Positions 16,866-25,519 of a DNA stretch of 47,803 nucleotides are shown here, in pieces (the stretch's first letter is position 1; every line of letters starts with the position of its first letter). The position numbers and the translations under genes are program-made. The notes under the pieces are model-generated. The model searched no databases. It worked only from the letters and a program-made list of their open reading frames with translations, and was not told the DNA's origin. Where the stretch lies: NCBI RefSeq assembly GCF_001436375.1, contig NZ_AZGA01000019.1, forward strand, positions 1 to 47,803, read 5' to 3'. Source of the DNA: Agrilactobacillus composti DSM 18527 = JCM 14202 (lineage in GTDB: Bacteria; Bacillota; Bacilli; Lactobacillales; Lactobacillaceae).

Positions 16866-19535
16866 TTATTGTTTGCCCATACGCCGTTGTACAAATTTCA
16901 CGATTTCCACGATGACTAAGATGGCGATCCCGGCTACTAAGACAGCAGACCATTGGGATAGATCCAAGTAAGTCACGTGGAACAAGCCGTTAAAGCCAGG
17001 TACGGCAATGGTTGCTCCTAATAAGACGAAGGAACCTAAGATTGCCCAGTTGAAAGACTTGTTGGCAAAAGGATGAATGGTGAATAGGGATTGGTGAATG
17101 GATTTTACGTTGAAGGCATGGAACAGTTGGATCAATCCTAAGGTGGCATAGGCCATGGTCAAGGCATCGGCGTGAATAGCATCATAAGTGCTATGCACTG
17201 GGAAGTTGATGCCCCACAGATAAACCCCTAAGGTCAAGGCCCCTTCTAAAATTCCTTGATACAAGACGGAACTGGCCACCCCACCGGAGAAGAAATTAGA
17301 ACTACGGCCCCGGGGCTTGCGGTCCATGATGCCGGGTTCGGTAGGTTCTACACCCAGGGCAATGGCTGGGAAGGTATCGGTGACTAAGTTGATCCACAGT
17401 AATTGCACAGGTTTTAAAATGTCCCAACCCATTAAGGTCATCATGAACAGGGTCAAGACTTCCCCTAAGTTAGCAGACAGGAGATATTGAATGGATTTTT
17501 GAATGTTGGCAAAGACTTTACGGCCTTCTTCAACGGCCACCACGATGGTGGCGAAGTTATCATCGGCTAAGACCATATCACTGGCCCCTTTGGAAACTTC
17601 GGTCCCGGTGATCCCCATGCCCACACCAATGTCGGCGGACTTCAAGGCTGGGGCATCGTTGACCCCATCCCCGGTCATGGCGACAACTTTGTCCTTATCC
17701 TGCCAAGCTTTCACAATACGCACTTTATGCTCTGGAGAAACCCGGGCATAAACCGAATATTGATCAACTTTTTCATCAAAGGTCTTGTCATCCATGGCAT
17801 CTAATTGGGCCCCAGTGATGACCGCGTCATCATCGCCGGGTTCAATGATGCCCAAGCGGCCGGCGATGGCTTCGGCGGTGACTTGGTGGTCTCCGGTGAT
17901 CATAATTGGCCGAATGCCGGCTGCTTTAGCTTTTTCAACGGCCGCTTTAGCTTCAGGCCGTTCCGGATCAATCATCCCCACTAAACCGGAGAAAATCAAA
18001 TCTTGTTCTAAGGTTTCCGTATCTAATTGATCTGGTAATTTATCAATATATTTATAGGCCATGGCCAACACCCGCAGGGCATTTTGGGCCAGGCTGGTAT
18101 TCACGTCAAGAATTGCTTGTTCAGCAGCTGGGGTCATGGCTTGCACCTGCCCCTTGGCGGCCACTTGGGTCACCCGTTTCAGCAATTGATCCGGGGCCCC
18201 TTTCACCGCCACAAACAGGCGGCCATCTTTTAATTGGTGCACGGTGGACATTAATTTCCGGTCAGAATCAAAGGGCAATTCCGCCACCCGGGGTTCTTTT
18301 TCAACTTCATCGGTGACATTGAAATTATGGTCAAAGCCATATTGCACCAAGGCCGTTTCCGTGGGATCCCCCAGTAAATTACCGTCTTCTTGGACCTGGG
18401 TATCATTACTCATGGTCATGACCCGTAACGTGGTATCAGCTGGGGCAATATCGGCAGCGGCGTCTTGCATCTGGCCGTTGGTATACACTTTTTCCACGGT
18501 CATTTGGTTCATGGTCAAAGTCCCAGTTTTATCAGAAGCGATAATATCCGTACTGCCTAAAGTTTCCACAGCGGGTAATTTCCGGACCAAAGCATTTCTT
18601 TTGGCCATCTTTTGGGTCCCCAAGGCCAAAATAATGGTGACGATAGCTGGCAGGCCTTCTGGAATGGCGGCCACGGCTAGAGAAATAGAAACCAGCAACA
18701 TATCGATCCAGCTGGCATCTCCGCGCATGAAGCCAATGACAAACATGATGGCGGCGATGATCAAGATCAAAACAGTTAGGGTCTTACCTAGAGAGTTCAA
18801 GTTATCCTGCAATGGGGTGGTGGTTTCTTTGGCACTGTTCAACATCCCGGCGATTTGACCCACTTGGGTATGCATCCCCGTGCCAACTACCACGCCCACA
18901 CCCCGACCATAGGTGACGTTACTATTCATAAAGGCCATGTTGTTGCGATCCCCTAGGGGCACATCATCTTTAGCAATGGTGGCCACATCTTTTTCCGTGG
19001 GAACGGATTCACCGGTAAGGGCGGCTTCTTCAATTTTCAAAGAAGCCGCATCTAACAGGCGTAGGTCCGCTGGGACCACATCCCCCGCTTCCAACAACAC
19101 GATGTCCCCAGGGACCAGTTGGTCACTGCTGATGGATAAAATCGCGTTGTTGCGCCGTACCCGGGCTTCCGGGGTGGCCATTTCTTTTAAGGCATCGATG
19201 GCTTCTTCAGCCTTGGATTCTTGGATCACGCCCATAAAGGCGTTGATCAAGACCACTGCTAAGATGATCAAAGCATCGGCCCATTCCCGGGCCACTAACC
19301 CGGAAATCAAAGCTGCCACCAATAAAACAATGATCATAAAATCTTTAAACTGATCCAAGAAACGTTGCAGCTTAGTTTTACGTTTGCCCTCCGCTAATGC
19401 ATTGGGGCCGTATTTCGCTAAGTTGGCATTCACTTGTTCGCCCGTTAAACCGGTGCGCTTGGAATCAACCGCGGCCAAAACTTTGTCCACATCTTGGGCA
19501 AAGTATTTGGGTTGTTGCTTTTGCTGGTCCGTCAT
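16866..19535 (-). CDS. Cation-transporting P-type ATPase (P2A type; probable Mn2+/Ca2+ exporter)
   Basis: An 889-residue P2-type ATPase. It has an N-terminal cation-ATPase domain, the actuator motif LTGESVP, PEGLP in helix M4 (about 293), the phosphorylated Asp in SDKTGTLT (about 335), nucleotide-binding KGAPDQLL and MTGDGVNDAPALK (about 623), and ten predicted membrane helices. PEGLP and the C-terminal layout match Ca2+/Mn2+ pumps such as PMR1, PacL and YoaB. The start is ATG 19533-19535 with AAAGGGAG upstream; an alternative frame 14 codons longer overlaps the riboswitch terminator. The yybP-ykoY riboswitch upstream points to manganese efflux as the physiological job, although calcium transport is not excluded. 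Confidence 0.92.
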   Translation of the reverse strand: MTDQQKQQPKYFAQDVDKVLAAVDSKRTGLTGEQVNANLAKYGPNALAEGKRKTKLQRFLDQFKDFMIIVLLVAALISGLVAREWADALIILAVVLINAFMGVIQESKAEEAIDALKEMATPEARVRRNNAILSISSDQLVPGDIVLLEAGDVVPADLRLLDAASLKIEEAALTGESVPTEKDVATIAKDDVPLGDRNNMAFMNSNVTYGRGVGVVVGTGMHTQVGQIAGMLNSAKETTTPLQDNLNSLGKTLTVLILIIAAIMFVIGFMRGDASWIDMLLVSISLAVAAIPEGLPAIVTIILALGTQKMAKRNALVRKLPAVETLGSTDIIASDKTGTLTMNQMTVEKVYTNGQMQDAAADIAPADTTLRVMTMSNDTQVQEDGNLLGDPTETALVQYGFDHNFNVTDEVEKEPRVAELPFDSDRKLMSTVHQLKDGRLFVAVKGAPDQLLKRVTQVAAKGQVQAMTPAAEQAILDVNTSLAQNALRVLAMAYKYIDKLPDQLDTETLEQDLIFSGLVGMIDPERPEAKAAVEKAKAAGIRPIMITGDHQVTAEAIAGRLGIIEPGDDDAVITGAQLDAMDDKTFDEKVDQYSVYARVSPEHKVRIVKAWQDKDKVVAMTGDGVNDAPALKSADIGVGMGITGTEVSKGASDMVLADDNFATIVVAVEEGRKVFANIQKSIQYLLSANLGEVLTLFMMTLMGWDILKPVQLLWINLVTDTFPAIALGVEPTEPGIMDRKPRGRSSNFFSGGVASSVLYQGILEGALTLGVYLWGINFPVHSTYDAIHADALTMAYATLGLIQLFHAFNVKSIHQSLFTIHPFANKSFNWAILGSFVLLGATIAVPGFNGLFHVTYLDLSQWSAVLVAGIAILVIVEIVKFVQRRMGKQ

Positions 19536-19565
19536 TTTTAAACTCCCTTTCATCAAAGTAAACAA

Positions 19566-19697
19566 AAAGAGACTCATGTGTCGTCAATTTGCCTAACACA
19601 CAAGTCTCACTATTTAAGATAACACCAGAGGCTCATGACTCAATCACGACTCTTGCTGACGATGTTACCGCGGTTATCCGCTAGTTACTCCCTTGTC
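19566..19697 (-). ncRNA. yybP-ykoY (Mn2+-sensing) riboswitch with terminator
   Basis: On the minus strand the leader contains the conserved AAGGGAGTAAC (complement of about 19684-19694), a CCGCGG helix, CGTCAGCAAGAG, and CTCTGGTGTTATC (complement of 19619-19631), the paired conserved loops of the yybP-ykoY aptamer. Downstream GAGACT...AGTCTC with GTGTG/CACAT pairing and T5 (complement of 19566-19606) forms an intrinsic terminator ahead of the ATPase ribosome binding site. The class senses Mn2+ and often controls P-type ATPases. Motif match is by eye. Confidence 0.8.
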
Positions 19698-19706
19698 AAT
19701 AACATA

Positions 19707-19736
19707 ATTATAACTTAGTTCTTAAGGCCAACGCAA
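19707..19736 (-). promoter_or_regulatory. Promoter of the riboswitch/P-type ATPase transcript
   Basis: TTGCGT (complement of 19731-19736) and a perfect TATAAT (complement of 19707-19712), spacing 18. It lies immediately after the nadE stop codon. Confidence 0.65.
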
Positions 19737-19739
19737 GCC

Positions 19740-20564
19740 TTATTTCCAGAAGTCATCAAACACCGTAATTGGTAAGTGGCGCTTGTGTTGGGTCCGTTGA
19801 TAAATGGCTTCAAGCTTCTCAGCGGCGGCCGGGTCGATGTCTTTACCTTCTAAGTAGTCATCGATTTGGTCATAAGTCACCCCTAGGGCCACTTCATCAG
19901 GCAGTGCCGGACGATCTTCTTCCAGATCAGCCGTGGGGGTCTTTTCATATAAATGTTCTGGCGCGTTTAACACTTTCAGTAACGCCTTGCCTTGGCGCTT
20001 ATCCAAGCGATACAGCGGGGTGACATCCGCGGCCCCATCCCCAAATTTGGTATAAAAGCCGGTGATATTTTCCGCCGCATGGTCCGTCCCCACCACAACC
20101 CCTTGGGTTTGGCCGGCGATGCCGTATTGGGCGATCATCCGGGCCCGGGCTTTGATATTACCCTTATTAAAATCACTGATGGTTAGTTGATTGGCTTCTA
20201 AAGCCGCCACCATGGCATCCACGCTGGGTTTGATATTCACCCGCAGGACTTGATCGGCCTTGATAAAAGCAATCGCCGCCATGGCGTCAGCTTCATCGGC
20301 TTGTTCCCCATAAGGTAAGCGCACGGCGATGAATTGGTAACTGTCATCCCCGGTTTCTTGGCGCAATGCCGTAATAGCCAATTGGGTCAAAGCCCCGGTC
20401 AAGGTGGAATCTTGGCCCCCAGAAATCCCCAAGACATAGGTCTTTAGGCCCGTCTTTTGTAAATAAGCTTTTAAGAAATCCACCGAACGGCGAATCTCAG
20501 CTTGCGGATCAATGGTGGGTAAGGTTTTTTCAACTGCAATAATTTCTTTTTGTAATGGCCGCAT
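19740..20564 (-). CDS. nadE: NAD+ synthetase, ammonia-dependent
   Basis: A 274-residue enzyme amidating nicotinate adenine dinucleotide to NAD+ with ATP and ammonia. The PP-loop [12 protein letters not shown] begins near residue 45, and [46 protein letters not shown] and the C-terminal [10 protein letters not shown] are typical. There is no glutaminase domain. AAAGGAG precedes the ATG. It lies 26 bases after pncB and completes nicotinate salvage with it; the adenylyltransferase nadD is not in the window. Confidence 0.95.
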   Translation of the reverse strand: MRPLQKEIIAVEKTLPTIDPQAEIRRSVDFLKAYLQKTGLKTYVLGISGGQDSTLTGALTQLAITALRQETGDDSYQFIAVRLPYGEQADEADAMAAIAFIKADQVLRVNIKPSVDAMVAALEANQLTISDFNKGNIKARARMIAQYGIAGQTQGVVVGTDHAAENITGFYTKFGDGAADVTPLYRLDKRQGKALLKVLNAPEHLYEKTPTADLEEDRPALPDEVALGVTYDQIDDYLEGKDIDPAAAEKLEAIYQRTQHKRHLPITVFDDFWK

Positions 20565-20590
20565 AGTGCCAACTCCTTTATGTCAAAATT

Positions 20591-22060
20591 CTAGTCGAAA
20601 TTTAACGACTCCACATTCTCCCGGACCCGTTGGATGTAATCCATCTTGTGGTCCCATAGTTTCTGAGATAGATCCACGGGATATTCTTGGGGATTTAAGT
20701 CCCGTTTGTACTCGTCCCACAAGGAATCTAAACTTTGGGTGCAATAGGTCTTGATATCTTGCAAGGCGGGCAGGCGATATACCAAGTCCCCTTTGACAAA
20801 AATGTCGTGGAGCAGGGGGCGAGCTTTGAAGTCTTCCAAAACTTTGTTGATATACGTATAGGTAGGATGGAACATATACAGAGATTTTTGTGCTTGGGGA
20901 TTTTCGTCCCACAGGGCAATATAATCCCCTTCGGACTTGCCATCTTTTTTATTGTTGGTAATGCGCCAAACTTGTTTTAAACCTGGGGTAGAGATTTTTT
21001 CCGCATTATTGGACAACTTGATGGTATCCACCATTTTACCCTGGTCATCTTCAATGGCAACCAATTTGTAAACGGCGCCCAAGGCCGGTTGATCAAAGGC
21101 GGTGATGAGTTTAGTCCCCACACCCCATACGTCGATCTTGGCTTCTTGCATCTTCAAGTTTTGAATGGTTTTTTCATCCAAATCATTGGAGGCATAAATT
21201 TTAGCGTCGGTGAAACCGGCATCGTCTAATTGTTGCCGGACCCGCTTGGAGATATAGGCCATATCCCCAGAATCGATCCGCACCCCTTGGAAATTGATCT
21301 TATCGCCAAATTCTCTGGCCACCTTAATAGCACTAGGCACGCCGCTGCGCAGGGTGTCGTAAGTATCCACTAAAAAGACACAATCCTTATGCGTCTGGGC
21401 GTAAGCTTTAAAGCCTTCATAATCACTGCGATAGGTTTGAATCAAAGAATGGGCATGGGTGCCAGAAATGGGGATGCCAAACAATTTGCCAGCCCGGACA
21501 TTACTGGTGGCATCAAACCCGCCAATAAAGGCTGCCCGAGTGCCCCATAGTGCGGCATCCATCTCTTGGGCCCGGCGGCTGCCAAATTCCAACAAAGGAT
21601 CAGTGCCGGTGACCGACTTGATGCGAGAAGCCTTGGTGGCAATCAAAGTCTGATAATTGATGACATTTAAAATGGCCGTCTCGATCAATTGCGCTTGAGC
21701 CAAGGGCCCTTCCACTTGAAAAATTGGTTCATTGTTGAAGACCAAATCCCCTTCCACCGCCGAACGAATGGTGCAGGTGAATTTGAGATCTTTTAAGTAC
21801 TGCAGAAATTCTTCGGGGTAATCTTCGGTAGCCCGTAAGTAATCTAGATCACTATCGGTAAAATGCAGGTCCTGCAGGTATTTGACCACCCGCTCTAGGC
21901 CGGCAAAAATCGCATAACCGCTTTTAAAGGGATTCTTTCTGAAGTAGCATTCAAAGACGGCGTTGCGCTCAGAGACACCTTTTTCCCAATAGGTGAGCAT
22001 CATATTGATTTCATAGAGATCAGTGTGTAGCGTCAAACTGTCGTCTGGGTAGTTAGACAT
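20591..22060 (-). CDS. pncB: Nicotinate phosphoribosyltransferase
   Basis: A 489-residue enzyme converting nicotinate and PRPP to nicotinate mononucleotide, coupled to ATP hydrolysis. Characteristic segments are LTDLYEINM-like LHTDLYEINMMLTYW at the start, EFGSRRAQEMDAA near 165, FDATSNVRAG and GISGTHAHS-like PISGTHAHSLI with the phosphorylatable His, and RIDSGDMAYISK. GAGGAG precedes the ATG. It is the first gene of a pncB-nadE operon, consistent with a bacterium dependent on external nicotinate. Confidence 0.95.
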   Translation of the reverse strand: MSNYPDDSLTLHTDLYEINMMLTYWEKGVSERNAVFECYFRKNPFKSGYAIFAGLERVVKYLQDLHFTDSDLDYLRATEDYPEEFLQYLKDLKFTCTIRSAVEGDLVFNNEPIFQVEGPLAQAQLIETAILNVINYQTLIATKASRIKSVTGTDPLLEFGSRRAQEMDAALWGTRAAFIGGFDATSNVRAGKLFGIPISGTHAHSLIQTYRSDYEGFKAYAQTHKDCVFLVDTYDTLRSGVPSAIKVAREFGDKINFQGVRIDSGDMAYISKRVRQQLDDAGFTDAKIYASNDLDEKTIQNLKMQEAKIDVWGVGTKLITAFDQPALGAVYKLVAIEDDQGKMVDTIKLSNNAEKISTPGLKQVWRITNNKKDGKSEGDYIALWDENPQAQKSLYMFHPTYTYINKVLEDFKARPLLHDIFVKGDLVYRLPALQDIKTYCTQSLDSLWDEYKRDLNPQEYPVDLSQKLWDHKMDYIQRVRENVESLNFD

Positions 22061-22117
22061 AAGTAAACTCCTCGTATGTTTTCCGGTTTAGTTGCATGAT
22101 AAAATAATATGACTTTC

Positions 22118-22147
22118 ATTATACTGCTTTTGCAGGGGCGGTTCCAA
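22118..22147 (-). promoter_or_regulatory. Promoter of pncB-nadE
   Basis: TTGGAA (complement of 22142-22147) and TATAAT (complement of 22118-22123), spacing 18, about 60 bases before the pncB start. Confidence 0.65.
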
Positions 22148-22156
22148 GAATTTTGG

Positions 22157-23239
22157 CTACTTTTGTGCCTGTTGGTACAAATCTACCATGGTTTTGGCCA
22201 GATTGTCCGCGGAGAAATGGCTGGCGGCAAAGTTTTTAAAGGCCTTGCCCCGGTTCACCAAGGTTCCCGCCTCAAATTCCCCGTGGGCTTCAGCTAAAGC
22301 TTTGACCAAAGCGGCCTGGTCATCGCTGGGGAAAATCCAGCCTAAATCGGCGTTAGGAATCACCACGTCATCGGAGCCCACTTTGGTGGCAATGGCCGGC
22401 AATTCCGCATCGGCGGCTTCTAATAAAACCGTGGGGAAGCCTTCGGAGGTGGATGGTAAGACAAATAAATCAGCTTGGTCGTAATAAGGTTGGGTATTTT
22501 CCGTAAAGCCGGCCACGTCTACTTTGTCTTGAATCTGCAAAGTCTTGGCTAAAGCTTTTAAGTCATCTTCCAGGGGTCCATCCCCTAAAATCGTCACCTT
22601 ATAATCAAAATCCACCTGAGCCAAGGCCTTTAATAACAAGGCCTGATTCTTCACGTAAGTCACCCGGGCCACGTTTAAAATATTAAACGGTTCATGTTCC
22701 GGGCGGTCAATGGGCGTGTCGTGAAAATTAATGGCATTAAAAATCGGGGTCATGTCCCCGTCAGGGATGCCGTAGCTATGTAATTCGTCCCGGAAGTAAT
22801 CCGTGATCAGATACAAGTGCTTAGCTTTTTTCAAAGCGTTGATATTTAATTTCAAGAAGGCCTTGCCTTTCAAACCGCCCTTAGGAAAATCCACATGGGG
22901 TTCAGAATGGACGGTGACTACCCAGGTAGCATTGATTTTGTGCTGGATGAAACGGGTCAAGACGTTGGCCCGGGGGCCGTGGGTGTGGACAATGTCAAAG
23001 TGGTTATCGTTGACAAAATTACGGTAGCGTTTTAACACACTGAGATCTAGCTGGGAATTTTGGGCAATGACCGTGGTTTTCACCTGATATTCCCGGGCCA
23101 TTTTAGCCACGGCGCTGTCTTCAAAGACCAATAATTCTGCTTCGATCCCCGGAATTTTGTTCAAGGCGCCGATGAGCCAGACCATATGGGCCCGGCCGCC
23201 ACCGGTTTCATTCCCGGCATTTACGATTAATATTTTCAA
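22157..23239 (-). CDS. Glycosyltransferase, GT4 family (GT-B fold)
   Basis: A 360-residue GT-B glycosyltransferase. The N-terminal half has the acceptor-domain segment GGGRAHMVWLIGAL and DIVHTHGPRANVLTRF; the C-terminal half has LNVARVTYVKNQALLLKAL and the donor-binding ETGF-like motif STSEGFPTVLLEAADAELP, including the E-x7-E pattern typical of retaining GT4 enzymes. Start is TTG at 23237-23239, preceded by GGAGGG. It is divergent from the TagA-like gene. The sugar and acceptor are unknown; context suggests surface polysaccharide or teichoic acid synthesis. Confidence 0.85.
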   Translation of the reverse strand: MKILIVNAGNETGGGRAHMVWLIGALNKIPGIEAELLVFEDSAVAKMAREYQVKTTVIAQNSQLDLSVLKRYRNFVNDNHFDIVHTHGPRANVLTRFIQHKINATWVVTVHSEPHVDFPKGGLKGKAFLKLNINALKKAKHLYLITDYFRDELHSYGIPDGDMTPIFNAINFHDTPIDRPEHEPFNILNVARVTYVKNQALLLKALAQVDFDYKVTILGDGPLEDDLKALAKTLQIQDKVDVAGFTENTQPYYDQADLFVLPSTSEGFPTVLLEAADAELPAIATKVGSDDVVIPNADLGWIFPSDDQAALVKALAEAHGEFEAGTLVNRGKAFKNFAASHFSADNLAKTMVDLYQQAQK

Positions 23240-23276
23240 AAAAATCCCTCCGTTAAGTTTTTTTCACACGTTTCTT

Positions 23277-23285
23277 TGCTATAAT
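23277..23285 (+). promoter_or_regulatory. Extended -10 promoter of the TagA-like gene
   Basis: TG at 23277-23278, one base, then TATAAT at 23280-23285; the -35 region is weak. It lies about 30 bases before the start codon. Confidence 0.55.
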
Positions 23286-23313
23286 TAGGCCATTATCAAC
23301 TAGGAGTGAGCAC

Positions 23314-24024
23314 ATGGCTTTTTCAACTGTATCCGTGATGGATATTCCTTTTATTAAGGCGACCAGCCAAGAATTTTTGGCCCAGTTGCAACAAGATATC
23401 GACCACCAACAAAATCGCTTCATCGTAACCGCCAATCCAGAAATCGTCTTATACGCCCGGGATCATCCCGATTACAAAAAATTGATTCTAGGTGCTGATT
23501 ATATTACACCAGATGGCATCGGGATAATCAAGGCATCCCAAGCATTAAAACAACCCTTGCCCGAGCGGGTCACCGGTTATGACACCATGATGGCCCTGCT
23601 GGACAAAGCTAACCAACAACACTTGAAGGTCTATTTGGTGGGGGCTAAGCCTGAAGTCATGGCCAAAGTAGTTGAAAAAATCCAACACAACTACCCGGGC
23701 ATTGAACTCAGCGGTTACCACGACGGCTATTTCAAAGATGATCAGGCCATCGTGGCCGACATTGCCGCCAAACAACCCCAATTGGTCTTTGCCGGGTTAG
23801 GTTATCCCAAGCAGGAACAATGGATTCAGGCCAACTTAAGCAAGACCAAGGCCATTTGGATGGGGGTGGGTGGCAGCTTTGATGTGTTGTCCGGCTTGAC
23901 CAAACGGGCCCCTAAATTTTGGCAGGACCTGCATTTAGAATGGTTCTACCGCTTCTTAAAAGAACCCACCCGCTTCAAACGCATGCTGGCCATTCCTAAG
24001 TTCATGTGGCTGATTCGGAAATAA
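23314..24024 (+). CDS. WecG/TagA/CpsF family glycosyltransferase (GT26)
   Basis: A 236-residue GT26 enzyme. FIVTANPEIVLYARDHPDY, GADYITPDGIGII (with the likely catalytic Asp of the family), RVTGYDTM and GVGGSFDVLSG are strongly conserved family segments. Members transfer N-acetylmannosamine or a related sugar to undecaprenyl-diphosphate-GlcNAc at the membrane; in Gram-positives TagA starts the teichoic acid linkage unit. The Arg-rich amphipathic C-terminus (FYRFLKEPTRFKRMLAIPKF) fits membrane attachment. GGAG precedes the ATG. It is the only plus-strand gene in the polysaccharide region. Confidence 0.9.
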   Translation: MAFSTVSVMDIPFIKATSQEFLAQLQQDIDHQQNRFIVTANPEIVLYARDHPDYKKLILGADYITPDGIGIIKASQALKQPLPERVTGYDTMMALLDKANQQHLKVYLVGAKPEVMAKVVEKIQHNYPGIELSGYHDGYFKDDQAIVADIAAKQPQLVFAGLGYPKQEQWIQANLSKTKAIWMGVGGSFDVLSGLTKRAPKFWQDLHLEWFYRFLKEPTRFKRMLAIPKFMWLIRK

Positions 24025-24038
24025 TCCCCATGATACGA

Positions 24039-24082
24039 CAAAAGCTGAGTCTAAACCTTTCTGGTTTTGGCTCAGCTTTTTT
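24039..24082. terminator. Bidirectional terminator between convergent genes
   Basis: AAAAGCTGAG...CTCAGCTTTTTT with an inner AAAC/GTTT pair, flanked by A and T runs, between the plus TagA-like gene and the minus flippase gene. Confidence 0.8.
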
Positions 24083-24085
24083 GGC

Positions 24086-25513
24086 TTAACTTTCGCCCCG
24101 CTTATGCAAAAAGCGCGTGGCTTGATTTAATACTTTGGGCCGGAGGATCAAGATGGCCAAGCCATACACGACGACCCCAGCGGCCACTTCGATGACCAGG
24201 TTCTTAATGGTCATCTGCCAGTGGTCGTGCAAGCCCCGGACGGCGAGGAACAATAAAATCCCCCCCAGGAAGTACTTCCACTGGTCGTTGAACATTTGCT
24301 TTAGATCCACTTGTTTGGCAATGGCCAGGACTTGGTAGCCGGTGACCACCACTTCTGCCAAAACGGTGGCCAACATGGCGCCGTTGGCTTGCCACATGAT
24401 GATTAACGGAATGTTCAAGACAATATTTAAAATGGCTCCCAAAACCACCGAGGTGGTAAATTTGCTATTTTGATGGGTGGCCAATAAATACTGGATCCCG
24501 ATGACGTTGCTCCAGGCAATCAAAACTACCACGGCGGCTTCAATGACCATCAAGGTCCCGACTTCCGCGAAGGGCTTGCCCAGATATAACACCACAAACT
24601 TCGGGGCAATGGCGGCCAGCCCGAAGGCTAGGGGCACGGCTAAAATGCTGACGAAGTGAAAAGCTAAGTATAAATACTTGTTCACATCCGCCTTATCCCC
24701 GGCGGCATAAGCATTAGCCACATGGGGCAGCATCACCGTGGCGATGGCCGTTACCACCGATAGCAAAATCTTGGTGATGTTATCGGCGTTGTAATAAAAC
24801 CCAGAAGATTTATAAGAAATCATGGCCCCCAACATGGTTTTATTCAAAGGCACATAAATTTGGGTGGCCAATTGGGGGATCAACAAGCTCAAGGACTCTA
24901 AAAAATGTTTTTTAAAGGTCAAAGCATGCCAGTTGACACCGTCCACATAGCGCTTCAAATACGGCCATAGGGTCAAATTTCCCAACAGGGTGGACCCAGC
25001 AATGATTAAAATATAAATCAATAAGTCGGATTTGGTCTTGACCAAAGTGAAGATCAAAACCAAGGACAAAATTTTAATGACAAAATTCCGCAACACCGTG
25101 ACCTTGAAATTCTCAAAGCCCATAAAGAGATAGGAAATATCGAACATGGCCGCAATGATCGCCACCCCTTGGCCGATATAATAGGGCCGCAAATCCCCGG
25201 TGAAGGCCAAAAAGCCGATGAAGGCCACCATGGCCACGGTCATGGCCGCCAAGCGCATGAAGAAAATACTCCAAAAGGCATTGGTGGTGGCTTCTCTATC
25301 ATGGCGCAGATAGGCAATTTCCCGGTTCCCGTAAAAGGCTACCCCCAAACTCCCAATCAAAATGAAGTACTGCACATTGGAGTTGGTGTAAGCGAAAATC
25401 CCGTTATTAGTGGCCCCAATGGTCCGGTTCACGTAAGGTAGGGTGATCACTGGGACGATGACCAAAAATATTTGGTAAAAGGCGTTCCAGAGATAGTTTT
25501 TTAAAACTTTCAT
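24086..25513 (-). CDS. Polysaccharide flippase (Wzx/MOP superfamily)
   Basis: A 475-residue membrane protein with about 12-14 predicted helices, starting LKNYLWNAFYQIFLVIVPVITLPYVNRTIG-type sequence (motif split across residues 4-33), the signature of oligosaccharide repeat-unit flippases. Further family marks are SNVQYFILIGSLGVAFYGNREIAYLR and ETFIPQLATQIYVPLNKTMLG-like SLLIPQLATQIYVPLNKTM. It would move lipid-linked glycan units across the membrane. It lies 6 bases after glf, so it is translated from the same transcript; the ribosome binding site is weak. Confidence 0.88.
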   Translation of the reverse strand: MKVLKNYLWNAFYQIFLVIVPVITLPYVNRTIGATNNGIFAYTNSNVQYFILIGSLGVAFYGNREIAYLRHDREATTNAFWSIFFMRLAAMTVAMVAFIGFLAFTGDLRPYYIGQGVAIIAAMFDISYLFMGFENFKVTVLRNFVIKILSLVLIFTLVKTKSDLLIYILIIAGSTLLGNLTLWPYLKRYVDGVNWHALTFKKHFLESLSLLIPQLATQIYVPLNKTMLGAMISYKSSGFYYNADNITKILLSVVTAIATVMLPHVANAYAAGDKADVNKYLYLAFHFVSILAVPLAFGLAAIAPKFVVLYLGKPFAEVGTLMVIEAAVVVLIAWSNVIGIQYLLATHQNSKFTTSVVLGAILNIVLNIPLIIMWQANGAMLATVLAEVVVTGYQVLAIAKQVDLKQMFNDQWKYFLGGILLFLAVRGLHDHWQMTIKNLVIEVAAGVVVYGLAILILRPKVLNQATRFLHKRGES

Positions 25514-25519
25514 AAAGGT

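Noticed and set aside
16735-16953. A 72-codon minus-strand frame between the P-type ATPase and the small helical protein.
   Set aside because: It reads through the ATPase 3' end in a different frame and through its terminator; no ribosome binding site.
18244-18858. A 204-codon open frame on the plus strand.
   Set aside because: It lies fully antisense to the conserved catalytic core of the P-type ATPase gene, has no ribosome binding site, and its composition mirrors the other strand.
20583-20912. A 109-codon minus-strand frame.
   Set aside because: It overlaps pncB in another frame, and pncB is unambiguous.
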